From: Flavobacterium lotistagni
GTDB taxonomy: Bacteria; Bacteroidota; Bacteroidia; Flavobacteriales; Flavobacteriaceae
Assembly (NCBI RefSeq): GCF_011392125.1
Contig: NZ_JAAJBU010000008.1
Span: forward strand, 62,001-126,000
Reading direction: 5' to 3'
Length of the DNA: 64,000 bases
The position numbers and the translations under genes are program-made. Numbering within the stretch: the first letter of the stretch is position 1; each line of letters starts with the position of its first letter. The notes beneath the pieces were generated by a model, which had not been told where the DNA came from, did no database searches, and was given only the letters and a program-made list of their open reading frames with translations. Positions 33,977 to 42,548 of this stretch are shown here, piece by piece.

Positions 33977-34738
33977 ATGAAGCAATTGATACTGTTTGTC
34001 TTGATTTGGCTCACGGCGATGGGTTGTTCGAGGAAAATCATTACTAAAAACCAATATAAGTTGAGCGCCATAGATTCGGCAGTCATCCAGCAATATAAAT
34101 ACAAGCTCATTCGCAACTACGAAGAAGATTCCACCTCAACCGAAGCCCAACTCGACAGTCTGTGGAAAAATGAAGCCCAGTATCAAGTTGGTTTTGTGAA
34201 CTCAGAAGTGCATTACGCACCCGATGGCAGATTCAAAATCTTTAGTATTGAAGTAGAAAGCTGTGGCGGTTATTGTAATTCGGAGTGGTTTTCATGGATT
34301 CATCATCTGAATAGCAAAAATGAAACGGTTCAAAAAGCAAGTTTCAAACAGATTGACACGATTGTGAAATTGCACAGGAACCAATACCTAATTATAGATC
34401 AATACAGTGCTAGGCCAGCCTCGGTGCTAACAGTTTCGTGTCAATCGGCTCGGTGGTTTACTCTTTCAGACACTTTGATCGAAAACAAAATTCACTATCG
34501 CGGCGAAGACAATTTCAGCTTTTGCCAACAAAATGGCGTGGCACTCGAAAACGAAAGGCCGCCTTACGTGAAATACGAGAAAGGTTTTTTGAAGTACTAT
34601 TACGGTAACAATTACAGTTATTCTCATGATCGGGATATCGACACGATTAGAAAAGGACAATTCAAATACCGCAACGGAAAGTTCATTTTAGAACACGAAT
34701 CGATTCAAGTGAACCATCGGGAACCCAAAAAACACTGA
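33977..34738 (+). CDS. Lipoprotein of unknown function
   Basis: 253 residues from the ATG at 33977, chosen because MKQLILFVLIWLTAMGCSRK is a lipoprotein signal with Cys17; an ATG 30 bases upstream is in frame. The mature part shows VESCGGYCNSEW, a Cys pair likely disulfide-bonded, and LTVSCQSARW. No family recognised. Divergent from the rhodanese gene. A 234-base spacer with nothing notable follows. Confidence 0.72.
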   Translation: MKQLILFVLIWLTAMGCSRKIITKNQYKLSAIDSAVIQQYKYKLIRNYEEDSTSTEAQLDSLWKNEAQYQVGFVNSEVHYAPDGRFKIFSIEVESCGGYCNSEWFSWIHHLNSKNETVQKASFKQIDTIVKLHRNQYLIIDQYSARPASVLTVSCQSARWFTLSDTLIENKIHYRGEDNFSFCQQNGVALENERPPYVKYEKGFLKYYYGNNYSYSHDRDIDTIRKGQFKYRNGKFILEHESIQVNHREPKKH

Positions 34739-34972
34739 TTGTGATTGCTGCGAAATCCTTTTAAATAACTTCTAAACCGATACTTAATCTTGCTGCAATC
34801 TATAGAAATTCGCAGCTCTTAGTTCTATCGAATATCGAGATAAATAAAGATTGACTTTCCTACCACTCTATTGAATATCAACCAATTGTTTCTTTGCTTT
34901 CTTAATCTAATTTTTAATAACTAGAAACTTTTCTTTATGCTAAAATGAATTAATATTTAGCTATATTTTTCT

Positions 34973-35836
34973 TTACTCTTTTATAAATTTCTTCACAACG
35001 GTTTTATCATCTTCAGTTCTAATCTCAATTATATACATTCCCTGTGTAAGATGTGATATGTTAAGTGAATTATTAGTAATGGGAGAAGTGGAGACTTTTT
35101 TCCCTAACATATTATAAACACAAGCTTCCTTCAAAGTTTCTTTTGCATGTATACTTAAAGTGTGTGAAGCAGGGTTCGGTGTCAAACTAATATCAGACTC
35201 ATTGAAATCGACAACACCCAAGGCACTAGTAACCCTTAAAGCATCAATGCCGATGTAATCACTATTAGGTGCATTTGCTCCGCCATTAGTGACATAATAT
35301 CTGAAGGCTATTCTGCAATCGGTTGGTTGTGAAAGGCCGGTTATTGTATAAGTGTAATTTGTCCATACTGTTGGATATCCTGTGGCTAATAAATTTGGAT
35401 TAATGGTTAGTGCCAGTGTAGTAAAATCACCAAGTGCACTACTTGAAGCGGAAGGAAGTACAGAATTTGCACCATTCTGACTTAAACGAAGTTCCAATCG
35501 ATCGGCAAAATCATCATGATGGTCTCTTGAATAAAAACTAATGATGTCGCCATTCTTTAGAGTGACTGTAGGTGTAATTAACCAATTACTTATTGTTCCG
35601 ATACTTCCTGTTGATCGAAAATCTACTGCAATGTAAGAGGTATTCGCTCCGTTATAAGCAACGAAATAAGGGGTCTGGCCCGCAAACCAAGATCCAGTTC
35701 CAATGGGTTCACTGGCATTTACAGTTGTCCAGCCTTGAGACTGTAATAGATTTATATTGTCAAAGTTCTCACTGAGGATTTGACCATTAATAGCTACGGA
35801 GGTTAAGATGAGGAGTGGTAAGATTATATTTTTCAT
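34973..35836 (-). CDS. T9SS-secreted protein with choice-of-anchor/cleaved-adhesin-like domain
   Basis: 287 residues. Signal peptide MKNIILPLLILTSVAINGQ, then a jelly-roll domain (about 20-205): ILSENFDN, GWTTVNAS, NWLITPTVTLKNGDIISFYSRDHH and IGIDALRV, the pattern of choice-of-anchor J/cleaved adhesin domains. C-terminal type A sorting domain (LTPNPASHTLSI, MLGKKV, LTQGMYIIEI, KFIKE). Surface adhesin or carbohydrate-binding protein. It stands apart from the main T9SS block and has no 7-2-7 promoter. Confidence 0.85.
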   Translation of the reverse strand: MKNIILPLLILTSVAINGQILSENFDNINLLQSQGWTTVNASEPIGTGSWFAGQTPYFVAYNGANTSYIAVDFRSTGSIGTISNWLITPTVTLKNGDIISFYSRDHHDDFADRLELRLSQNGANSVLPSASSSALGDFTTLALTINPNLLATGYPTVWTNYTYTITGLSQPTDCRIAFRYYVTNGGANAPNSDYIGIDALRVTSALGVVDFNESDISLTPNPASHTLSIHAKETLKEACVYNMLGKKVSTSPITNNSLNISHLTQGMYIIEIRTEDDKTVVKKFIKE

Positions 35837-35944
35837 GTTCTTTTCTTTAATTTAAACCGCTGGATCGAAATAGTTCTAAAAACTTTATTCTGAATAAACA
35901 ATTAACCAAAAACCAACTTGATATTACGTCCAACGGTTTTTGTT

Positions 35945-36550
35945 TTATAGTTTATGTATGAAGCTGAGCGATAATAGATTAGTGTTAGTATGTTTAAGTT
36001 CATAAAGATTTTTTTCAATTTTACTTAAATCGGTTAGCCCTTCAAACATGATCCTAAAACCCATTGCATCAGATAATTGCAAGTTTACCCCTGCTTGCAG
36101 GTTACAGCCAAAATTTACTCCAACATTATTTCCTTTGAATTTCCCACCAAGATCAGTTTTGGCTAAGTAACTACCATAGAACCCAAACCCTATGATCAAG
36201 GAAGAATTTGCATTAACATTTTTATTATACATCAGGTTTACAGGCAGATAATAATAGTTGTTTTTGATATTGACTAATTGATTCTCATAGAAATTGGTTG
36301 CCTTAAATTCGGATAAGCCTAAGCCATATTCTAGATTGAATTTATTGGAGAGTTTTGACGATAGCATAATTTCAAATGCTGATATATATCCATTGAAATT
36401 ATTATAGTTGTCTATTTGTAATTCTGAAAATCCCAGTTTGGGTTTTATTATTAAACTGAGTTTTTTTTCAGGAATTAAATCATTTTTTTCTTGGGCAAAT
36501 ACGTTACCCGTAATGAAAGTTAATAAAGCAAGTAAGATTGTTTTTTTCAT
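35945..36550 (-). CDS. Outer-membrane beta-barrel-like protein
   Basis: 201 residues with signal peptide MKKTILLALLTFITGNVFAQ. Alternating strands with Gly/Asn turns (LEYGLGLSEFKATNFYENQLVNI, SLIIGFGFYGSYLAK, GVNFGCNLQAGVNLQLS) fit a small eight-strand barrel of the porin-like/OmpW-like kind common in Bacteroidota. Function unknown. Confidence 0.72.
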   Translation of the reverse strand: MKKTILLALLTFITGNVFAQEKNDLIPEKKLSLIIKPKLGFSELQIDNYNNFNGYISAFEIMLSSKLSNKFNLEYGLGLSEFKATNFYENQLVNIKNNYYYLPVNLMYNKNVNANSSLIIGFGFYGSYLAKTDLGGKFKGNNVGVNFGCNLQAGVNLQLSDAMGFRIMFEGLTDLSKIEKNLYELKHTNTNLLSLSFIHKL

Positions 36551-36758
36551 GATTTGATGATTGATAAATGATGGCTGATGTGTGAATTATTTAAAATAAA
36601 GGGCACTTGTTTCTGTATAGAAGTGTCCAGTTTGTCTGCTATGCGGTATTCAGTTTTGATTCATTTTCTGATCGCGTAAACCTGTGAAATGTCGAACGGA
36701 ATGATTTGTAAACGGCCGGTGATTTCTACCTAGTAGTTGCAACAAATCAGTGCAGTGA

Positions 36759-37382
36759 TTAGAAATTATACCCAAAATGCAATCCCGGCTGTCCGTAAAA
36801 AACTTTTGGCCATCGCTCGTCAACTTCTTGGAAAGCATCTGGCATTGATGATTGATAAGGACGGTGCGTGATGGCTATCGAAGGTTGTATAAAAAACCTA
36901 TCCTTGAAAAGTTTAATATGATAACCTACGGAATACGTGTTGAAAATTTGAAAGCCATGGCCGATTTTCTTTCCGTCTTCATTGACGAATTTTTGCCAAG
37001 CAGGCATCACATCCACTTGGGCAAAAAGGCCTTTCCATAAAAACCTGTAATAAGCAAGCGAAAACCCATATTCGCGAATGTGCCCTGGAAATCCTTCTCC
37101 TTCAGCTTCGAATGATTTTCCGTAAGGAATACCGATAGGCCAGCCATATTTCCAAGTCTTTAGTTCAAGTGAAATCACGTCTTTTCTGGTCAAGCGGTAA
37201 CCAAAGGTGAGATATACCATACCCGGCGGATTGTTGTCAGGAACTAAATTCGCTAACATAAACAAGGTGCTGCCTACAAAATACTTTTTATAAACACTGT
37301 CTTGTTTGGTGTATTGCGCTTGAACCTGTGATGTGTTTGCCATAGCAAAAATTAAGGCAAACCATAAAATCTTTTTTTGCAT
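36759..37382 (-). CDS. Outer-membrane protein, probable Crp-family target
   Basis: 207 residues. Signal peptide MQKKILWFALIFAMANTSQVQAQ; aromatic-rich amphipathic strands and a C-terminal Phe (LHFGYNF), which together suggest an outer-membrane beta-barrel. No named family recognised. It has a good -7 box and a Crp/Fnr-like palindrome in front (37394-37438), and the gene for a Crp-family regulator lies immediately upstream on the same strand. The 208-base spacer beyond its end (36551-36758) holds nothing I can assign. Confidence 0.72.
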   Translation of the reverse strand: MQKKILWFALIFAMANTSQVQAQYTKQDSVYKKYFVGSTLFMLANLVPDNNPPGMVYLTFGYRLTRKDVISLELKTWKYGWPIGIPYGKSFEAEGEGFPGHIREYGFSLAYYRFLWKGLFAQVDVMPAWQKFVNEDGKKIGHGFQIFNTYSVGYHIKLFKDRFFIQPSIAITHRPYQSSMPDAFQEVDERWPKVFYGQPGLHFGYNF

Positions 37383-37393
37383 GTTTTTTATTG

Positions 37394-37438
37394 CAAAACT
37401 AGATTGGCAAGCGGTTTCATCTCGTTAACTTAAGTTAA
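37394..37438 (-). promoter_or_regulatory. Crp/Fnr-like palindrome and -7 box
   Basis: TTAACTTAAGTTAA (37425-37438) is a perfect palindrome with the 5-4-5 half-site geometry of Crp/Fnr sites (TTAAC-N4-GTTAA). On the minus strand the -7 box TAGTTTTG (37401-37394) lies 23 bases downstream, placing the palindrome centre near -41, where class II activators bind. Candidate site for the regulator at 37455. Confidence 0.5.
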
Positions 37439-37454
37439 GAAAAGACGCTTCTGC

Positions 37455-38030
37455 TTAATTTTTCTGCAAAATTCTGGCTCTTAATCTGCTTAAAGATTGT
37501 GGTTTGATACCCAAATAACTGGCTAACTGGTGCTGCGGAACCCTTTGAATTAGGTCAGGTCTGACTTGCAATAAATTCAAATACCGTTGTTCAGGGGAAG
37601 AGGTTTTAAACGCGTCAAAATCTATTCGTTCTTTAGCGAGTAATTCCTCAGACATCATTCTGCACATGGTTTCAAATTTTGGAAATTTACGATTGATTTC
37701 CTCTTCCATATCGGTATTTGAAATGGTTAAGATACAGTCTTCTATGCAAGATACATAATAAGGCGACGGCGTCTTACTGAGTACGGAAGGCGGTACTAAA
37801 GCTTCCATTTCTGTATAGAAAGCAGTAGTTTTTTCTTCACCATCAATATTGTAATAGCTGCGAATACAACCTTTCAAAACAAAATAGCTTTCATTGGATT
37901 TTTGTCCTTCTTTGAGAAGAATTGTCCCTTTTTTAACGGAATGAAAAAGATTTAATGAAAGTAGTGTGCTCTTTTCCTCTTCGGTTAAGGAAATATATTT
38001 TGAGATGAAATCGAATAATAGGTTTTGCAT
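37455..38030 (-). CDS. Crp/Fnr family transcriptional regulator
   Basis: 191 residues. N-terminal cyclic-nucleotide-binding-like barrel (LFHSVKKGTILLKEGQKSNESYFVLKGCIRSYY, cut short here for the motif core GTILLKEGQ and SYFVLKGC), dimer helix, and a C-terminal HTH (QHQLASYLGIKPQSLSRLRARI). The Bacteroidota members of this group usually lack the residues for cAMP binding, so the ligand is unknown. Its stop lies 72 bases before the outer-membrane protein gene at 37382, which carries a matching palindrome. Confidence 0.88.
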   Translation of the reverse strand: MQNLLFDFISKYISLTEEEKSTLLSLNLFHSVKKGTILLKEGQKSNESYFVLKGCIRSYYNIDGEEKTTAFYTEMEALVPPSVLSKTPSPYYVSCIEDCILTISNTDMEEEINRKFPKFETMCRMMSEELLAKERIDFDAFKTSSPEQRYLNLLQVRPDLIQRVPQHQLASYLGIKPQSLSRLRARILQKN

Positions 38031-38355
38031 TGTTTTGTGATGTTATGACTGTAACTATTGCCCCTAAAGCCAATAGCGCTTCAGAAAAGGATTGCAGGTT
38101 TTTAATATATAAAGTTATTCATAATGATAAGAAAATATAGTATCGCTTCAATAGGATTATTCAGAAACATCCAAGTAAAACTTGTTGCAAACATAAGCAA
38201 TCATGAGCAATTCAGTATTGGACAATTGCAACTAGATGATGTAAAAATCAAACGGTCAATGAATGTGAAATAATCCAATTTTTTATGCAATATGTGCATG
38301 CTTAATCCAAAATATGAAAGTGAAATTTGCGGCATAACTTTTAAATAAATCAATT
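38031..38355. other. 325-base spacer between divergent genes
   Basis: Divergent region between the Crp-type regulator and the DoxX gene. It contains one small open frame, 38124-38273 on the plus strand (49 codons, starting MIRKYSIASIGLF), without recognisable homology or a good promoter; it is not called as a gene. TAACTTTT at 38336-38343 is a near-consensus -7 box for the DoxX gene. Nothing else stands out. Confidence 0.4.
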
Positions 38356-38781
38356 ATGAATCAAAAAACAATTAGTGAAGACAGCGGTCAATTGCACGAA
38401 GGCTTATTGATTATTAGAATTCTTATAGGCATTACTTTTATCATTCATGGCTTTCCGAAACTAACGGGAGGCATCGAAACATGGACATTTTTAGGCGGAA
38501 CAATGAAAATTGTAGCTATCGATTTTATGCCTGCTTTCTGGGGATTTTTATGTGCCATCGCTGAGTTTTTGGGCGGCATATTTCTGGCCTTGGGCTTATT
38601 CACAAGAATTAGCGCAGCTGCTTTGCTTTTAACGATGTTGATGGCAACTCTATTTCACTTGACTAATGGTGACTCCTTTGACACTGCTTCTCACGCTATT
38701 GAAGACGGGATACTCTTTTTAGGCTTTATATATATGGGCGCAGGAAAGTATTCTTTGGATTACAGAATGTCCCAGAAATAA
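38356..38781 (+). CDS. DoxX family membrane protein
   Basis: 141 residues, four membrane helices: LLIIRILIGITFIIHGFPKL, AFWGFLCAIAEFLGGIFLALG, ISAAALLLTMLMATLF and a last one near IEDGILFLGFIYMG. The HGFPKL and EFLGG motifs are typical of the DoxX/YqjF group. Family members are quinone- or redox-linked membrane proteins, mostly uncharacterised. Monocistronic or paired with the following gene (39 bases). Confidence 0.88.
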   Translation: MNQKTISEDSGQLHEGLLIIRILIGITFIIHGFPKLTGGIETWTFLGGTMKIVAIDFMPAFWGFLCAIAEFLGGIFLALGLFTRISAAALLLTMLMATLFHLTNGDSFDTASHAIEDGILFLGFIYMGAGKYSLDYRMSQK

Positions 38782-38820
38782 TTCGTTAACTTTTATACCT
38801 CCTTGGACTTGAACAAATAG

Positions 38821-39720
38821 ATGAAAAATTTATTTGTTCGAGTCTGTTTTTTCATGACTTCTTTTATAAAACGATATATAATATTGCTGCTATATATTTC
38901 CGGATTCAGCCAAGCAAATGATTTAGATATTGGTGAAGTAAGTCTAGATCGACTCTATTTTGGACTCTATGGAAAAGAATTCGTCAAGACAGATTCTGCC
39001 TATGCTTTTAATAGCAGTACGCTAAGGCTCGGAGCACTATTGAGTAAGAAATTTAATAATCAGATAAAGATTCGGTCATTTGCTCTAATGAAATTCGAAA
39101 CTAGTGAACCTATAAAATCGAATGGTTCTTTCGAATTCGTTTATCAAGTTGATGCTTTGAATAGACTTCAATTGGGTTATGTTGGAACCGCTTTTTCAGA
39201 ATTAAGACCCAATCCGCTAACACCAGAAAGTCAAACCGAGTATAGCACCCAATCAAAGATTCCTGGTGCCAAGCCAACCTTAAAATATTTCCGTGAACTT
39301 AAGCATTTTTCCTCGTTGACTACAAGTCTATCTTATGATCATTCTCTGTTGGGTTACCAATTAAAATTTAGTAATAAGAATTTAGCGTTGGGGTTTCAAT
39401 TGGAAAAGCATAACGTGATTGGTGCCGTAGAATATCATCTGAAGAATTATAGCAGTATTTCTGTCTATAATTTTAGTAGAAGTGAGTTCAATCAAGCACT
39501 AATTTACAGTTTTAAAGAGTATCTATTTTATGTTGAAGGAGAAATCAATTCAGGACAAATCAGTCAAAACTTTGAGATTGGAGTTCGGAGTAACTTTACA
39601 AATCATGCTTACCCTATTAAAGGTTTCCTTGGATTAAGTTATAACAATTTTGACAAAATGATTTCAGGTCAATTGTTCATTCATTTTAAAGAGTCATTTT
39701 TCAAAAGAGTGATGCAATAA
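38821..39720 (+). CDS. Probable outer-membrane beta-barrel protein
   Basis: 299 residues. The hydrophobic N-terminus ends at GFSQA; the first methionine gives a long n-region, and an internal Met (FFMTSFIKRYIILLLYISGFSQ) is an alternative start. The body is built of alternating strands with Ser/Asn/Gly turns (SLTTSLSYDHSLLGYQLKFSNKN, IGAVEYHLKNYSSISVYNFS), suggesting an outer-membrane barrel. No named family. More AT-rich than its neighbours. Confidence 0.62.
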   Translation: MKNLFVRVCFFMTSFIKRYIILLLYISGFSQANDLDIGEVSLDRLYFGLYGKEFVKTDSAYAFNSSTLRLGALLSKKFNNQIKIRSFALMKFETSEPIKSNGSFEFVYQVDALNRLQLGYVGTAFSELRPNPLTPESQTEYSTQSKIPGAKPTLKYFRELKHFSSLTTSLSYDHSLLGYQLKFSNKNLALGFQLEKHNVIGAVEYHLKNYSSISVYNFSRSEFNQALIYSFKEYLFYVEGEINSGQISQNFEIGVRSNFTNHAYPIKGFLGLSYNNFDKMISGQLFIHFKESFFKRVMQ

Positions 39721-39764
39721 AACTATAGAATATTGTCAAATCAGAATACAAACACTAATACCAA

Positions 39765-41186
39765 TTACAAGTCAATCACTTGGCATAAATCCGGATTCTC
39801 GCGAAATATATTTTGCATTAGATTCATCACCATTTCGACATCTTTATCCGAAGTACGCCAATTGACAATTGCAGCTCTAATGCCCTTTTCGCCTTTGTAA
39901 ACTGTTGGAGTCATATATACTTGCCTTGTATTGTTTAACAAGTATAGAAAACTTTGGGTGTCATTTTCATTTGCCAAACTAAAGCAAACCGTATTCAAGC
40001 GAACCGGAGCCAATAATTTCAGGTATGGATTTGAAGCGATAAATTCCCCCAGTTGATGCGCTATTCGAATATTATTTTCCACAATTTCTTTGTAGCCCTC
40101 TTTGCCATAGGCTTTTAATGAAAACCAAGAAGGAAGCGCTTTGAGCCTTCTGGAGTTTTCTGGCAGTAGATTCATAAAATTCAATTCTTCATTCGGATTT
40201 CCTAAGTAAGGCGCATTTGAATTTTGAAATGATTCAACCTGCAAGAGTTTATGCTCTTCTTTAATAAAAAAAACAGCACTTTCGTAGGGCACATTCAACC
40301 ATTTGTGACAATCTACAGTAATACTATCCGCATTTTCCCAACCGTTTAAAAGGTGTTTGTACTGATCTGAGCAAGCAGCAAATCCGCCAAAAGCAGCGTC
40401 AATATGCCACCAGAAATCATATTTGTCTTTCAGTTTTGCTATTGTTTCCAAATCGTCAAAATCAACTGTGTTCACAGTACCAGCGCTAGATATTAGGATA
40501 AAGGGTTGGCCCTTCAAATTTTGAATTTCACTTTCCAAGGCAACCAGATCTATAGATTCTCTGTTGCCTTGCTCGGTTTTTATTATGGTGATATTATTGC
40601 TTCCCAAACCAATAAGAGATAACGACTTGAAAATTGATGAATGTGGAGCGGATGCCAATACGGTAATCTTTTCCGTAATACCATTCTTTGCAATATCTTG
40701 ACTTAACTTTTTTCCAACCCATTGCCTGGCAACTGCCAAAGATGTAAAGTTCGACATGGTGGCTCCAGTTACAAAACCGCCCCAATAGTTTTTGGGCAAA
40801 TTCAACAAATCCATAAATAACTCAATCGTTTCAAGTTCTATTAATGCGGAGTTGTCTCCATGACCGCCTACCGAATAACTAATCTGATCATAAATTGTGG
40901 CCAGCCAATCGCCCATAATCGCAGCCGGTGTAGTGCCTCCAACAGCCAAACCCCAAAAACGCGGGCCAGAACTGGCGACCATTACAGGTTCAAACCTTTT
41001 GTTAAATTCGGTTAGGGTTTCACTCGCACCCAATCCTTGTTGAGACAAACTTGTTTCTATTTTAAAGTTGGTCTCTGCAGAAGTTGGTCTGGAAGCAATA
41101 TTGTTTAGATAATCAATTGCTTGAATTTTAATACTTTCTAGAAGACGATCCATTTTCAGCGCCTCTTCTTTAATTTTTGGATTCAT
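39765..41186 (-). CDS. PLP-dependent group II decarboxylase
   Basis: 473 residues, aromatic-amino-acid/glutamate decarboxylase type. Cofactor-binding features: stacking His182 (SAPHSSIFKS), Asp263 (HIDAAFGGFA), and Schiff-base Lys295 in DCHKWLNVP. N-terminal SGPRFWGL and GGTTPAA match the usual entry region. It would decarboxylate an amino acid; tyrosine/tryptophan or diaminobutyrate-like substrates cannot be told apart. Last gene of the leftward enzyme run; 52 bases after the cyclase gene. Confidence 0.88.
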   Translation of the reverse strand: MNPKIKEEALKMDRLLESIKIQAIDYLNNIASRPTSAETNFKIETSLSQQGLGASETLTEFNKRFEPVMVASSGPRFWGLAVGGTTPAAIMGDWLATIYDQISYSVGGHGDNSALIELETIELFMDLLNLPKNYWGGFVTGATMSNFTSLAVARQWVGKKLSQDIAKNGITEKITVLASAPHSSIFKSLSLIGLGSNNITIIKTEQGNRESIDLVALESEIQNLKGQPFILISSAGTVNTVDFDDLETIAKLKDKYDFWWHIDAAFGGFAACSDQYKHLLNGWENADSITVDCHKWLNVPYESAVFFIKEEHKLLQVESFQNSNAPYLGNPNEELNFMNLLPENSRRLKALPSWFSLKAYGKEGYKEIVENNIRIAHQLGEFIASNPYLKLLAPVRLNTVCFSLANENDTQSFLYLLNNTRQVYMTPTVYKGEKGIRAAIVNWRTSDKDVEMVMNLMQNIFRENPDLCQVIDL

Positions 41187-41238
41187 TTTTTAGTGGGTAA
41201 CGATGTGATCAGTGGATTTATTTTCAAATACTTGTTTC

Positions 41239-41901
41239 TCATAACATTTTCCCGATTGCTCTTACCGGAAAGGTTCCTGTTCCTTTAATTTTGGGCGGAA
41301 TGGCCGTAAAGGTAAAATGTGTATTGCTTAATTTTTGCAGATTACAAAGATGCTCAACAATTAATATATTGGCCCTCAGAAGCGTACTATGCACTGGCCG
41401 CAAATTGAAATTTGTATTGTCAATATTGTGGGAATCAATTCCGACAAGTTTTACGCTTTGCTTTTTCAGATATTCAGCTGCTTCGGCGGTAATGTATGGA
41501 TGATTTGTAAAGTATTTATCGGTATTCCAATATTTATCCCAACCGGTGTGAATCAGCACTGCTTTGTTTTTTAACTCAAGATTCTCGAAGTGTTCTAGAC
41601 CAATGCTTAAGGTTTGTTTATGAGGAACACTTATCAAGATGGCCTCCAAATCAAAAAAGCTTTCTAGTTGAAATTCCGTGAAATCTTTACCTGTTTCATA
41701 TCGATGCAAAGGACAATCCATATAAGTTCCGGTGTTACCAACCATTTCAATTTTGGCGATATGGAATTCATCAGGACTTTGGTATATTTTTTTTGAATCC
41801 TTCCGGGTCAGATAATCACATATAATTGGAGCCGGCAGGCCTTTATAGGTAATCAATCCGTCTTCTATAGTATGGCTTAAATCGATCAAGCGTGTTTTCA
41901 T
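41239..41901 (-). CDS. Cyclase family protein (kynurenine formamidase-like) with altered metal site
   Basis: 220 residues, cyclase/KynB fold. The usual HTGTHxDxPxH metal motif reads NTGTYMDCPLH (residues 56-66): Asp62 and His66 remain, but the first two His are Asn56 and Tyr60. GIDSHNID and VEHLCNL match the later conserved positions. Either a subgroup with a different metal arrangement or one with weak amidohydrolase activity. Next to a PLP decarboxylase, which could indicate aromatic amino acid metabolism; this is only context. Confidence 0.82.
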   Translation of the reverse strand: MKTRLIDLSHTIEDGLITYKGLPAPIICDYLTRKDSKKIYQSPDEFHIAKIEMVGNTGTYMDCPLHRYETGKDFTEFQLESFFDLEAILISVPHKQTLSIGLEHFENLELKNKAVLIHTGWDKYWNTDKYFTNHPYITAEAAEYLKKQSVKLVGIDSHNIDNTNFNLRPVHSTLLRANILIVEHLCNLQKLSNTHFTFTAIPPKIKGTGTFPVRAIGKML

Positions 41902-41925
41902 TTTTATTTTTTTGGCAGATCGAAG

Positions 41926-42531
41926 TTACTTGATATAAGTTGCCATTTTTCGTTCTGTTTCAACGGGCGATTTCGAAAGATTTTCAACAATTCTTTTCCT
42001 TTCCGTTTCAGTGCGATTTTGACTGGCCTTTTTCTTAGCCTGAATATCAGTCACTTTAATTTTAAAAGCCACGATGCCTCGAATTAAGTTGCTTTTGAAG
42101 GCCTCAGGGAGTTTATCCCATTGGCTAAGATAATCGCTTTCATAAGTGCCAATAGTATCTTTTAAAATTTCAATGGTTTCTTCTTCAGAAGTTATGATTT
42201 CGCCTTGTCCATAGATGTGTACCGAAACATAATTCCAGGTAGGCACATTTTTGATTGAATCGTAATTTTTGGGTGAAATGTAAGCGTTTGGTTCGTTAAA
42301 AATGACTAGTGTTTTGTTTGAAGTAATTTCTTTCCATTGCTCATTTGCCTTAGCAAAGTGTGAAATTAGATACAAGGCGTTATTTTCTTCCCTAATTACA
42401 AAAGGCAAATGCGTTGCTGATGGGAAATTGTCTTTCACGCTGATAATAGTCGCAAAACTATATTCTTTGAGAAACGAAATTATTTCTGATTTGTTTTCAA
42501 AATTGAAGTGCTCAGGAAGGTACATATTCAA
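41926..42531 (-). CDS. PaiB family FMN-binding protein
   Basis: 201 residues. The start MNMYLPEHF is typical of PaiB (the third codon, also ATG, would give the canonical MYLPEHF). Further family motifs: PSATHLPFVI, SHFAKANEQW, NEPNAYISPKNY, VPTWNYVSVHIYG. The fold is an FMN-binding split barrel. PaiB of Bacillus was described as a negative regulator of sporulation and protease genes; many homologues are probably flavin enzymes. 24 and 17 bases separate it from neighbours, consistent with an operon. Confidence 0.88.
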   Translation of the reverse strand: MNMYLPEHFNFENKSEIISFLKEYSFATIISVKDNFPSATHLPFVIREENNALYLISHFAKANEQWKEITSNKTLVIFNEPNAYISPKNYDSIKNVPTWNYVSVHIYGQGEIITSEEETIEILKDTIGTYESDYLSQWDKLPEAFKSNLIRGIVAFKIKVTDIQAKKKASQNRTETERKRIVENLSKSPVETERKMATYIK

Positions 42532-42548
42532 GAATGTATTTGCTGGTT

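Noticed and set aside
38124..38273. 49-codon plus-strand open frame between Crp-type regulator and DoxX gene
   Set aside because: No recognisable motif, no promoter, and low-information composition; kept only as a remark.
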